DNA from: Methanothrix sp.
GTDB taxonomy: Archaea; Halobacteriota; Methanosarcinia; Methanotrichales; Methanotrichaceae
NCBI GenBank assembly: GCA_026394555.1
Contig: JAPKXZ010000003.1
Location: 1-45,905 of the forward strand
Length of the DNA: 45,905 nt
Direction: 5' to 3'
Shown here: piece after piece, positions 15,869-23,949 of the stretch
Layout: every line of letters begins with the position of its first letter
Position numbering within the stretch: the stretch's first letter is position 1
Program-made: the position numbers and the translations under genes
The notes under the pieces: generated by a model
What the model was told of the DNA's origin: nothing
Databases searched by the model: none
Seen by the model: the letters and a program-made list of their open reading frames with translations, nothing else

Positions 15869-17224
15869 CTAACCGGTTACCTCTATCTCCAGGACATCTG
15901 CAAAGGTTTCCGTATGGCCAGAGGCAGAGGCGGCTATGCTCACTTTATAAACCCCTGGGGCTACTTTGGCATTCCAGATCCCTACAAATTTGTATCCAGA
16001 GGTGCGAAGCAGGCTTGTACTTGCTACCTCGGAGCCATCGGGGGCGTTTACGATGGCAGTGCAGCGCAGGGAACTATCCGCAGTCTGCGCTGCGGTGCTT
16101 GACTGCGATGTCTTGCCGGAGGAGCTTAGTTGAATAGTCCCCGATTTGTTTGCAGAGGCACCCGAGGCACCAGATGTGCCCAAAGCGAACCCCTCAAATC
16201 CGCAGGTGGCGCATCCCTTGATTGTGAGCTTGGGCTCACCGCCTGAGGAATTGCCCGCAGTAGCCATCAGTTTCTCCTGGAAGGAGGCCGTTATGGTCGT
16301 AGTCGAGCCGGTTTTTACTGGGTTGGGTTTGGCGTTGACATCCATCAGCTCGAAGTTGAATTTGGGCTGATTTTCCAGCCAGTCACGCCAGGAATAGAGC
16401 CTGGCATCGAACCCCGTGATCTGCAGCGCGAACCATACCAGGGAGGCCTCGACGCCCACGTTGGTATAGATCACAACCGGTCGATTCTTCTCAAGTCCTG
16501 CGAAGACCTTTTGCAGATCCTTCTCTGGCTTTATGCTTTCATTCACCATCACATTCTCGTAAGGAATGTTTACGGATCCGGGAATCGAGCCCATGCCATA
16601 GTCCCTGGCCGACCTGGCATCCACGATCTGAGCCCCGCCATTGACGACAAATTCATAGGTGGCGAGAAGCTCAGGCTTAATCTGAGGGACATATTCCGTC
16701 TTCGGCCTTGTGGCCGGCTTATTGCTGATATTTCGCCCGGCTGCTACCCAGTCATCGATATTGCCGTCCAGGACTCTTACTTTTTCATGCCCCAGATACT
16801 TGAGCAACCAGTAGGAGAAGATCGCCGGGGATGGCCCGCCGCCGCAGGGAAGACACTCGCCCGTGATAACCAGGGAATCGTTTTGGGAAATGCCTGCTTC
16901 GCCAAGCAATGTGGCTATCTCTGCCACGGACTTGAGCTGACCGCCTTTGCCCAAAAAGCCCTCGTAGTTGATATTGACGGCGCCTTCCATATACTTGGTC
17001 GCGCTGGGGCTGATGTCGAGCACAATGTCCTTTGTGGAGACATTCTCGGGGGAGACAAGCGCCCTGGCAAAGCTACCAGTATCTGTGCCAGCCAGGACGG
17101 GCGAAGCCAAGACCAGTACATACAAAAGGATGGAAATAATCCCGCAAATGATCACAATCTTCGCTATGGAGAATCCCGTGCGCTCTTCTATGCAGGGATC
17201 TGAAACAAGATGTGGTAATGTCAT
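15869..17224 (-). CDS. Membrane-anchored tandem rhodanese with C-terminal Ig-like domain
   Basis: 451 aa, GGAGAAAGG before the ATG. N-terminal membrane helix at residues 19-45. Rhodanese domain 1 has the loop GECLPCGGG with Cys124 and Cys127, where a normal rhodanese has a single Cys. Domain 2 (AQIVDARSARDYGMGSIPG) has YTNVGVEASL, without Cys. From about 295 there is a beta-rich domain containing CATC (338-341) and ending APGVYKVSIAASASGHTETF, typical of extracellular Ig-like folds. It follows the paralogue at 17246 by 21 bases. Possible sulfane-sulfur or thiol-disulfide role outside the cell. Confidence 0.85.
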   Translation of the reverse strand: MTLPHLVSDPCIEERTGFSIAKIVIICGIISILLYVLVLASPVLAGTDTGSFARALVSPENVSTKDIVLDISPSATKYMEGAVNINYEGFLGKGGQLKSVAEIATLLGEAGISQNDSLVITGECLPCGGGPSPAIFSYWLLKYLGHEKVRVLDGNIDDWVAAGRNISNKPATRPKTEYVPQIKPELLATYEFVVNGGAQIVDARSARDYGMGSIPGSVNIPYENVMVNESIKPEKDLQKVFAGLEKNRPVVIYTNVGVEASLVWFALQITGFDARLYSWRDWLENQPKFNFELMDVNAKPNPVKTGSTTTITASFQEKLMATAGNSSGGEPKLTIKGCATCGFEGFALGTSGASGASANKSGTIQLSSSGKTSQSSTAAQTADSSLRCTAIVNAPDGSEVASTSLLRTSGYKFVGIWNAKVAPGVYKVSIAASASGHTETFADVLEIEVTG

Positions 17225-17245
17225 TCCTTTCTCCGGGTCCGCTAC

Positions 17246-18364
17246 CTAATCGGCGGCATCACCTTTTTGCTCTTGATTTGCCGCCCAGTCCCGGTAATTG
17301 TAGAGCCTGGCATCATAACCCATCATTTTTAGGGCGCACCAGATCACAGAGGCCTTCATGCCCGTATTTGTGAAAACTACTACCGGCTTTTCTTTGTCCA
17401 GCATCATGAAAACCTTATTTAGCTGGTCCTCGCTCTTGATCTTTTTTCCATTCAGCACGCTAGCATAGGGTATGCTGATTGATCCCGGTATGCTGCCGGA
17501 CCCAAACTCCGGCAGGGTTCTGGCGTCAACAATTTGCGCCTGTTTGCTCTTTACGAACTCATAAGTGGCAGTATAATTTGTCGTTTCTGCGGGAGTATAG
17601 ATCTTGCCGGGGAGTATCTGGGCGTCTTTCGTGGTGTCCCGTCCCGATGCAGCCCAATCTTCGGCCGTGCCATCCAGGACCAATACATTCTCATGACCAA
17701 GCCCCTTCATCATCCAGTAGATGTAAGTCGCTACAGATGGCCCTCCCCCGCAAGGCAGGCATTCGCCATAGATCACAACAGAATCCTCACGAGAAATTCC
17801 AGCGTCCCCAAGGATCCGTGAGATTTCAGGCACGCTCTTCAAAACTCCCGCTTGCACATCGAACTCCATGTAAGGTATGACCACGGAGCCTGCTATATGG
17901 GTGCTGGAGTTCTCGCTCACGTCCAGCAGAATATCTGCATTTGTGACCGCATCCAATGGTGCAAGAATCGCTTTAGCCTCATCGCTTCGCACTATGCTAG
18001 CTGGATCTTCAGCTGCTTTTGCAGGAGTGGCATTCTGAACTTTCTTAGCAGCCTTGGGTGCATCAGTCGTCTCAATGGTCTCAGATGTCTTTTTTTCTTC
18101 ATCATCAAGGCCGGAAGCGCTCATGTTCCATCTCATCGTTCTCGACTTCTCCGGCCACTTGGCTGCGGTCTGTGCCTGATTGTCTGTAGGTTTTCCAATC
18201 TCATCCAGCTTGGCCATGGGATCCCAGCCGCCGTCGTCGCAAGCACCCCCCAGGGAAGCACATTCAGCTCCGGCGTATGCACTCTGTGATAGGGCCATTA
18301 CCGCCAATAAGCCCCCACAAATTATGCAGATTTGCATCAGCTTTGATTTTAGCAAATTCATCAT
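17246..18364 (-). CDS. Secreted tandem rhodanese with CxxC loop
   Basis: 372 aa; two adjacent ATGs follow GGGGGAAT. Signal peptide residues 1-32, then a Cys pair (ECASLGGAC) and a low-complexity spacer to about 125. Domain 1 carries YGECLPCGGGPS with Cys202 and Cys205; domain 2 (AQIVDARTLPEFGSGSIPG) has FTNTGMKASV, with no Cys. The CLPC loop resembles a thioredoxin CxxC set in a rhodanese fold, which would suit disulfide exchange or persulfide handling. Starts 16 bases after the DGC gene and ends 21 bases before its paralogue. Confidence 0.87.
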   Translation of the reverse strand: MMNLLKSKLMQICIICGGLLAVMALSQSAYAGAECASLGGACDDGGWDPMAKLDEIGKPTDNQAQTAAKWPEKSRTMRWNMSASGLDDEEKKTSETIETTDAPKAAKKVQNATPAKAAEDPASIVRSDEAKAILAPLDAVTNADILLDVSENSSTHIAGSVVIPYMEFDVQAGVLKSVPEISRILGDAGISREDSVVIYGECLPCGGGPSVATYIYWMMKGLGHENVLVLDGTAEDWAASGRDTTKDAQILPGKIYTPAETTNYTATYEFVKSKQAQIVDARTLPEFGSGSIPGSISIPYASVLNGKKIKSEDQLNKVFMMLDKEKPVVVFTNTGMKASVIWCALKMMGYDARLYNYRDWAANQEQKGDAAD

Positions 18365-18380
18365 ATTCCCCCAGGATCAT

Positions 18381-18821
18381 TTACTCAGTGTAATCATAAA
18401 CCTTATCACCACGATTCAAGCAGGAGTTAGGGCCAGGCGGCTTGCAGCCCATCTCCTCTTTGACCTTTTCAACAACTACAGAGCAATCTTTTTTATCGAA
18501 TGCGATCTCATGGGATTTTTCAATTCCAAGTTCCGTCACAATTATCTGAATGGCCGGCTCAATCTCGGCATGCTGCAAAGTTTTGGCGGCACACTGCACC
18601 GGACAGCCGTCTATGGCCACCATTAAGCCTGCCTCCTTTGCCGATTTGACCATTCCTTTGATATGACCACCCACACCCGCCAGACAGAAGAATCCGGCCA
18701 CCTTCTCTTTGGCCAGTTCAATTGCCGCCCGGTTTGCGATCTGTCCCACATTTGAGGCTCCGGAGCAGGCCACAACCCGCACATCCGAGCAGCCGCACAT
18801 ACACTTCTTCTTCTCTTCCAT
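18381..18821 (-). CDS. DGC-domain putative zinc-binding protein
   Basis: 146 aa. The family motif IDGCPVQCAAKTL contains the Asp-Gly-Cys that names the domain; ACSGASNVGQIANRAA and FFCLAGVGGHIKG are further family blocks. The N-terminus is Cys-rich (KCMCGC) and the C-terminus has additional cysteines (EMGCKPPGPNSC). DGC proteins are predicted zinc binders of unknown role, often beside thioredoxins and ArsR genes. It starts 11 bases after the thioredoxin gene, consistent with one operon. Confidence 0.85.
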   Translation of the reverse strand: MEEKKKCMCGCSDVRVVACSGASNVGQIANRAAIELAKEKVAGFFCLAGVGGHIKGMVKSAKEAGLMVAIDGCPVQCAAKTLQHAEIEPAIQIIVTELGIEKSHEIAFDKKDCSVVVEKVKEEMGCKPPGPNSCLNRGDKVYDYTE

Positions 18822-18832
18822 GAATTGCCTTC

Positions 18833-19069
18833 TTATTTCTTAAGCATTCTCTTGATCTCTTCTACGGTAGCAGTTCTGCCCATCATAACGGACTTCCCAT
18901 CTATGTACAGGGCGGGGGTCATCATAACTCCCCGGTCCATAATCTCCTGGATGCTGTCCACCTTGACAACCTCTGCCTGAATTCCCGATTCTGCGATGGC
19001 CTTCTCCACGCTCTTGAGCAGGCTCTTGCATTTGGCGCAGCCGGTTCCTAAGACTTCTATCTTCACCAT
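18833..19069 (-). CDS. Small archaeal thioredoxin-like protein
   Basis: 78 aa from the ATG at 19069 (MVKIEVLGTGCAKCKSLLKS), which has GGTGAATGAA upstream; an upstream TTG adds 15 unlikely residues. The redox site is GCAKC; the body matches the MTH895-type mini-thioredoxins (GVMMTPALYIDGK with cis-Pro, GRTATVEEIKRML). Cytoplasmic. It sits directly after the CcdA-like gene, the usual partner that would take electrons from a cytoplasmic thioredoxin. Confidence 0.9.
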   Translation of the reverse strand: MVKIEVLGTGCAKCKSLLKSVEKAIAESGIQAEVVKVDSIQEIMDRGVMMTPALYIDGKSVMMGRTATVEEIKRMLKK

Positions 19070-19110
19070 TTCATTCACCTTTAGAGTTTGATTTGCCTTT
19101 TTCTCAATCT

Positions 19111-19995
19111 TCAATAAATCATTTGCCAGTAGATGAGCGGAGCCAGAGATAATAGCGTGATTCCCGTTATCAACCGGATGGCAACTCTGTGTTTGTTCCG
19201 GAAATTATCCACTTGCTCTGGACTCATACCTAATGCTATGATTCCTCCCAGAAGCAGCACTGGAAGTGCTATGCCCAGGTTATAAATCATAAGATAAATT
19301 AGCCCGGACGAGGCAAATCCATGGCTGGAGATTATGCCGATGATAGCGATGTAGACCCCACCCACACAGGGGGCCCTTACCAGCGAGAAGAGCGCTCCTA
19401 AAAGGAAATAGGAGCTGACACTCCGGCTGGCAATGACACCATGGATATATTTTTTAGTCCAATCCGTGCGGAAGAGTGACGTGCCACCTTTATGCAGCCT
19501 TCTCGCGTCCTCCAACTGCATTACTCCCAAAAACAATAGGACAGATGCCAGGATAAAGCGAAACATAACGGCAGTGGACTTTTCCTGTAGAACGCTAAAC
19601 AGGCCCACTCCAAAAATAATGTAGACCACGAATGTCCCCAAGGAAAAGAAGGCCACCATAGTCAAGATATCTCTTCTATGGCCCGTACTTGCCAGCATTG
19701 AGCTTGCCAGAAATGCCAGCATGGCCAGAAGACAGGGGTTGAAGCCCGCTAAAAGGCCTGCGGCAAAGACGGCAGCCATGGACGATGTGGTGAGATCTTG
19801 GAGAGCATTTTCAGAGGCGCATGCCGGAGAGGTAGTTGCGGTGACCTGAGAGTTATCACTGGCTGTGGCAAGCGATAAAACCATGACTAAGGCTACTATC
19901 AGCAAAATTGCTGTGATACAATATTTGGCGGCCTTTATTCTAGTCTTCCCGGATGGATGTATCATAGTAATTGAAGCTGCAAAATTATTGGACAA
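19111..19995 (-). CDS. CcdA-type membrane thiol-disulfide transporter
   Basis: 294 aa if begun at the TTG at 19995, which overlaps the previous stop; an ATG at 19965 is the alternative. An N-terminal membrane helix and a short external segment with a Cys (SPACASE) precede a six-helix core with the paired intramembrane cysteines GFNPCLLAMLAF and VRAPCVGGVYIA, the CcdA/DsbD hallmark. It should move reducing equivalents from the thioredoxin encoded next to external acceptors, plausibly the two secreted rhodaneses downstream. Confidence 0.9.
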   Translation of the reverse strand: MSNNFAASITMIHPSGKTRIKAAKYCITAILLIVALVMVLSLATASDNSQVTATTSPACASENALQDLTTSSMAAVFAAGLLAGFNPCLLAMLAFLASSMLASTGHRRDILTMVAFFSLGTFVVYIIFGVGLFSVLQEKSTAVMFRFILASVLLFLGVMQLEDARRLHKGGTSLFRTDWTKKYIHGVIASRSVSSYFLLGALFSLVRAPCVGGVYIAIIGIISSHGFASSGLIYLMIYNLGIALPVLLLGGIIALGMSPEQVDNFRNKHRVAIRLITGITLLSLAPLIYWQMIY

Positions 19996-21055
19996 TCGCT
20001 CCGTAGAGCATACCCACGAGAGTGGAGACTATCACGACCAGGCCGATATAAACACCTCCCTTCTTTAGGCCTATGATTCTCGTGATGACTATCATGCTTG
20101 GTAGGCTCAGCGATGGGCCGGCCAGGAGCAGAGAAAGCGCGGGACCTGCAGCCGTGACTCCAGTGCTGTAACCAAACAGCGTCCCTACTATTGGTACCTC
20201 CAGCAGGGTCGGCATATAGAGCAAAGCCCCGATTATAGAGGCTGTAAAGCACGACAGGAAGCTGTTCGAACCTAATGCGGTCCGAAGCAGCTCGGTGGGC
20301 ATAAAGTAACCAATAATGCCCGTTATGAAGGTTCCAATCACCAGTAGGGGAAAGATCTTCTTGGTCAGAGACCAGGTCTCGCCAAAGAAGGCGCTCTTCT
20401 CTTCGGAGGAGAAATATCTTGTCAGCACATAAGCAGCCGCTACTATGAATGCAGCTACTATCGTCCATTTGATCGAGAATTCGAATTTCGAGGTGGCAGA
20501 TAGCAACACACCAATTAGGAGCGCAATGAATAGTACAGATATGCGCTCAGTTTGGCCACTTGGGGGCTCAGTCATCGCTTGGACAGCTTGAGATGGTGCA
20601 TTTTTTACAGGTTTCTCACACTTCTTACGGCCTCTCTCGAATATTGCTGCCATGATCAGGCCGATAATAACCGCCATAGATACTGCTGCTACCGCCCTGG
20701 CAATTCCCAGATCCAATCCAAGAACTCTGGCAGTGAGAACTATGGCCAGGAGATTTATGGCAGGTCCCGAGAAAAGGAAAGCGGTAGCTGGCCCTATTCC
20801 TGCGCCCTTCTTTTCTATTCCTGCGAACATGGGCAGGATGGTGCAGCTACAGACCGCCAATATTGTTCCGGATGTAGCTGCTACGCTGTAACATAGCCAC
20901 TTGGGAGCATCTGCTCCAAAGTATTTCAGCACCATTTCCGTCTTGAGGAGGGCGGCTATGGCCCCCGCTATAAAAAATGCCGGTATCAGACAGGTTAAAA
21001 CGTGCGCCGATAAGTATTCCAGCAATGTTTGCAGTCCTGCTTGCAGGGCCGCCAT
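19985..21055 (-). CDS. DUF318-family permease
   Basis: 356 aa, eight or more membrane helices in two halves joined by a basic hydrophilic loop near residues 140-165. The first half holds TILAVCSCTILPMFAGIEKKGAGIGPATAFLFSGPAIN, split here only by family comparison: the CSC pair and SGP.IN match DUF318 (compare 12001). The second half has ALLYMPTLLEVPIVG. Likely exporter for a thiophilic or metalloid species. It follows arsR by 22 bases and overlaps the CcdA gene by 11. Confidence 0.85.
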   Translation of the reverse strand: MAALQAGLQTLLEYLSAHVLTCLIPAFFIAGAIAALLKTEMVLKYFGADAPKWLCYSVAATSGTILAVCSCTILPMFAGIEKKGAGIGPATAFLFSGPAINLLAIVLTARVLGLDLGIARAVAAVSMAVIIGLIMAAIFERGRKKCEKPVKNAPSQAVQAMTEPPSGQTERISVLFIALLIGVLLSATSKFEFSIKWTIVAAFIVAAAYVLTRYFSSEEKSAFFGETWSLTKKIFPLLVIGTFITGIIGYFMPTELLRTALGSNSFLSCFTASIIGALLYMPTLLEVPIVGTLFGYSTGVTAAGPALSLLLAGPSLSLPSMIVITRIIGLKKGGVYIGLVVIVSTLVGMLYGAIVQ

Positions 21056-21077
21056 AATCGTGTAGGTAACCGTAAAC

Positions 21078-21422
21078 TCAGCTCCTGTTGTTCAATGATT
21101 TCTCTAGAATTCTTCCGGCCTGTGCAAGCTGTGATATCTGCGTTAGGGCCAGGGAATCTACCATGCGAATTATTTCAAATACCTGCGGGTCTTTTATGCA
21201 GTAGACTGTCCTTTTGCCGTCTACCTTGCGCTCCAGGATATCTGCTTCGTAGAGGATATTCAGATGCTTGGATATGGTGGATTGGGATCTCTGAAAAGCA
21301 GGAAGAATCTCGCAGACGCAGCGCTCGCCTCCCGATAAATATTCCAGCAACTCAAGCCGGGTGGGATCGGATAAGGCGCTGAGTATCTTAACGCGCAAAT
21401 CTGAGACGGATTTCTGTGTCAT
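21078..21422 (-). CDS. ArsR-family repressor heading the permease-redox operon
   Basis: 114 aa from the ATG at 21422; a frame open to 21461 would run through the promoter. HTH core: LSALSDPTRLELLEYL, ERCVCEILPAFQRSQSTISKHLNIL and LERKVDGKRTVYCI. The CVC metalloid site is kept. It differs from the other three repressors in the window, so its effector may differ. First gene of an apparent seven- or eight-gene operon running to 15869 or 15469. Confidence 0.9.
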   Translation of the reverse strand: MTQKSVSDLRVKILSALSDPTRLELLEYLSGGERCVCEILPAFQRSQSTISKHLNILYEADILERKVDGKRTVYCIKDPQVFEIIRMVDSLALTQISQLAQAGRILEKSLNNRS

Positions 21423-21444
21423 GATTAAAACCCTGGTTAAAGCG

Positions 21445-21460
21445 TATTCGAATATAAACA
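21445..21460 (-). promoter_or_regulatory. TATA box with a dyad ahead of the arsR operon
   Basis: On the minus strand GTTTATATTCGAATA contains a TATA-like core fused to the perfect 10-base palindrome TATTCGAATA (21445-21454), 22-38 bases before the ATG at 21422. An autoregulatory operator is plausible. Confidence 0.45.
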
Positions 21461-21487
21461 TATCGCCATAAGACGATGAATAGATTA

Positions 21488-22093
21488 TTAAATCGAATTC
21501 AACGCTTCCCTTAAAAACAATTTTGCGCTTCTTACTTTTGCAGGATCGGCAACATTAGACATCTTCGCATCAGCCCTGACGATTTCTATTGCCTCTTTCA
21601 AGATCTTCATGGTCTCGACCGATCCGGGACATAATTCGTTCACCAAGACTTTATCCTCAGATCCATAAATTCCCAGGAAGGGAAAGATGCGGCAGGACCA
21701 GGGCCGGATGTCATAAATTTTGCAGCCCTTGGCTGATAGGTCGTAAAATTTGCAGGGCAGGATATGCTTGAAGTCCAGTACTCCCGCTTTTTTCGGATCC
21801 TGAATAGTATACTTCTTAAGAGCCTTGTTGAGAGGGATCTTAAGGCTCTTAGCTATGGCAGCCACATCCTCCGGCCGCAGCCTTATCGGGTCGCCCGTAG
21901 TGCAACAATTTCCGCACCTCTGGCATATAAAGATCATGTGGCAGGCCATACGATAGTAATCGACTGTGGTGTAGCGGGGAGCGTCCAAGTCCCTGAAGAC
22001 CCGCCCGTCCGACAAGGATGTAGCAGAGAGGAGCTGCAAAGCGACCTTTTTTGGATCTCTCTCCAATTTCGTCAATCCGGTTTTTTCTATCAT
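21488..22093 (-). CDS. YkgJ-type Cys-cluster (CxxCxxCC) protein
   Basis: 201 aa from the ATG at 22093. An upstream ATG at 22174 would add 27 plausible residues but overlap the divergent EngB gene; the start is unsettled. Signature: FICQRCGNCCTTGDPIRL, then LPCKFYD, GCKIYDIRPWSCRIFP and NELCPG, the pattern of the YkgJ/UPF0153 family, thought to bind zinc or an iron-sulfur cluster. Function of the family is unknown. Confidence 0.82.
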   Translation of the reverse strand: MIEKTGLTKLERDPKKVALQLLSATSLSDGRVFRDLDAPRYTTVDYYRMACHMIFICQRCGNCCTTGDPIRLRPEDVAAIAKSLKIPLNKALKKYTIQDPKKAGVLDFKHILPCKFYDLSAKGCKIYDIRPWSCRIFPFLGIYGSEDKVLVNELCPGSVETMKILKEAIEIVRADAKMSNVADPAKVRSAKLFLREALNSI

Positions 22094-22151
22094 TTCTGCC
22101 AGGATCTTTGCATAGGCATCCTTTTCAATCTTGCCCTTCCCTATGATAATT

Positions 22152-22739
22152 ATGTCCAGGGAGATCGTCCTCATCGGCAGGTCAAATGTCGGCAAATCCA
22201 CCCTCTTTTGGGAGCTTACAGGAACTAAGGTCAGAGTGGGAAAACGTCCCGGAATCACCAAGTACCCCTTCAAGGCAAAGGTTGGGAACATCTTTTATGT
22301 GGATATGCCTGGATACGGCTTCATGCTCAAAGCTTCTCCAGCCGATCAGGAGAAGACCAAGGACTTAATTGTGCAGTATATCGAGCAGAATGCAGAGGAG
22401 ATCATCTTGGCCATACAGGTAATCGATGCCGCCTCCTTCCTGGATATCGCCGACCGCTGGGAAGGGCGGGGCGAGGTGCCTTTTGAGATAGAGCTCTGGG
22501 AGTTTTTAGTCGATATGGGGCTGGATGTGGTTTTGGCGGCAAACAAGATGGATCGCATAGCCAAGGTGGACGTGGATGGAGCACTGGATCTTATCTGCGA
22601 GCGGCTGGGCATGATGCCTCCCTGGACGCAGTGGACGGATAAGATCGCACCCCTGAGCGCCAAGCGCGGCCAGATCCAGCCGCTTCGAAGCATTATCGGG
22701 AAGAAACTGTCGGGGAAAAAAACCGGTTCTGATAACTAA
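22152..22739 (+). CDS. engB: EngB-type ribosome-biogenesis GTPase
   Basis: 195 aa from the ATG at 22152 (MSREIVLIGRSNVGKST). GTPase boxes in order: G1 GRSNVGKST, G2 in RPGITKYP, G3 DMPGYGFM, G4 NKMD, G5 SAKRGQ. Length and boxes fit EngB/YihA, an assembly factor for the large ribosomal subunit. Archaeal members exist, though their role is less studied. Divergent from the YkgJ-type gene and convergent with the next permease, one base between stops. Confidence 0.92.
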   Translation: MSREIVLIGRSNVGKSTLFWELTGTKVRVGKRPGITKYPFKAKVGNIFYVDMPGYGFMLKASPADQEKTKDLIVQYIEQNAEEIILAIQVIDAASFLDIADRWEGRGEVPFEIELWEFLVDMGLDVVLAANKMDRIAKVDVDGALDLICERLGMMPPWTQWTDKIAPLSAKRGQIQPLRSIIGKKLSGKKTGSDN

Positions 22740-22740
22740 T

Positions 22741-23901
22741 TCATATACTCCCTATAGCCTCCACCGGATCCATGCGGGAGGCCTTCCAGGCAGGATACAG
22801 ACCGGCCACAAAGTTCACGGCCAGGGCGAAGACAATGGCATAAATGAAGAACTCCGGCTTCATGGTGATGTTCATCCTGGATACCATGTAGATCTCGGAG
22901 GGAAGCTGGATATCGTAGGACATTATGAGCTGGGCCGTCAGAAAAGCCAAAAGGCTTCCCAGCAGTGCTGCAGGAGGGGCCAGGATCAGGCTCTCCAGCA
23001 TGAATATCTTGAGAATCGATCGTTTGGTGGCTCCCATAGCCATAAGAATGCCTATCTCCTTTGTTCTCCTGCTTATTATCATTATCATGGTGTTGGCAAT
23101 GCCAAAGCCGGCAATGACGAATATGAGTAGATAGAATATCCAGGAGAAGATGGACTGAGTCTGAATCAGCTTGAGGATGTCGGCATTCATATCCTGCCAG
23201 GATTTGGATTGGTAGCGAAATATTGAGTTGAGATCGGAGACGATATTAGGCGCCTGGTAGATGTCTCTTATCCGAACGTCCACCTCGGAGACCACATCTC
23301 CCTTCCCCACCAGATCCTGGGCGGTGGTCAGAGGGATGTAGACCAGAGATTTGTCTTTGGCTGATCCCGTCTCAAATAGACCGGCAACTCTCAGCCGCAT
23401 GGATATGTTTCCTCTGGCCAGAATAAAATCATCTTCAGGCTGTAGTTTCAGCTCCTCGGCCAGCTTGGTTCCCATAAACGCGGAAAACTTTCTGCTCTGT
23501 AGATCCTGAAAGTTGCCGATGACAATATCCTTTGCCACCTTCATCAGCCGGTCCTCATCCGCCGGATCGACGCCCAGGAATTCGACTCCTCTTACCTTAT
23601 CCTTGTACCTGGCGGCAGCCTTTCCCATCAACCTCGCCGAGACCGCTTCCACTCCCGGGTAATCCCACAAATGGAGGGAGAGCGTCCTGTAGAGATAGAT
23701 GTACTTCTCGTCCGACTTGGGCTGGACGTAAATGTGAGGATTGTTTTCGACAGTTGTAGTGATGATCTCCTCTTCAAATCCGCCCAAAAGGCCCATGAAT
23801 ACAACGATTACTGCCACGGCCAGCGTTACTGCGGCGACGGTAAAGAATGCCAACTTGGGATTTCTGAGGATGTGACTTTTGGCTACGGTGAACTCGTACA
23901 T
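22741..23901 (-). CDS. FtsX/MacB-like ABC transporter permease
   Basis: 386 aa. N-terminal helix (LAFFTVAAVTLAVAVIVVFM), a large outer domain of MacB-PCD type to about residue 255, then three C-terminal helices with the FtsX block RTKEIGILMAMGATKRSI and YPAWKASRMDPVEAI. It follows a second permease of the same family by 48 bases. Such proteins export lipoproteins, peptides or act mechanically, and need an ATPase; none is beside them here. Confidence 0.9.
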   Translation of the reverse strand: MYEFTVAKSHILRNPKLAFFTVAAVTLAVAVIVVFMGLLGGFEEEIITTTVENNPHIYVQPKSDEKYIYLYRTLSLHLWDYPGVEAVSARLMGKAAARYKDKVRGVEFLGVDPADEDRLMKVAKDIVIGNFQDLQSRKFSAFMGTKLAEELKLQPEDDFILARGNISMRLRVAGLFETGSAKDKSLVYIPLTTAQDLVGKGDVVSEVDVRIRDIYQAPNIVSDLNSIFRYQSKSWQDMNADILKLIQTQSIFSWIFYLLIFVIAGFGIANTMIMIISRRTKEIGILMAMGATKRSILKIFMLESLILAPPAALLGSLLAFLTAQLIMSYDIQLPSEIYMVSRMNITMKPEFFIYAIVFALAVNFVAGLYPAWKASRMDPVEAIGSI

Positions 23902-23949
23902 TTTGCCTTCCTTGCTAAATCCTCATCCCACATCTTCATTTCAATTAGC

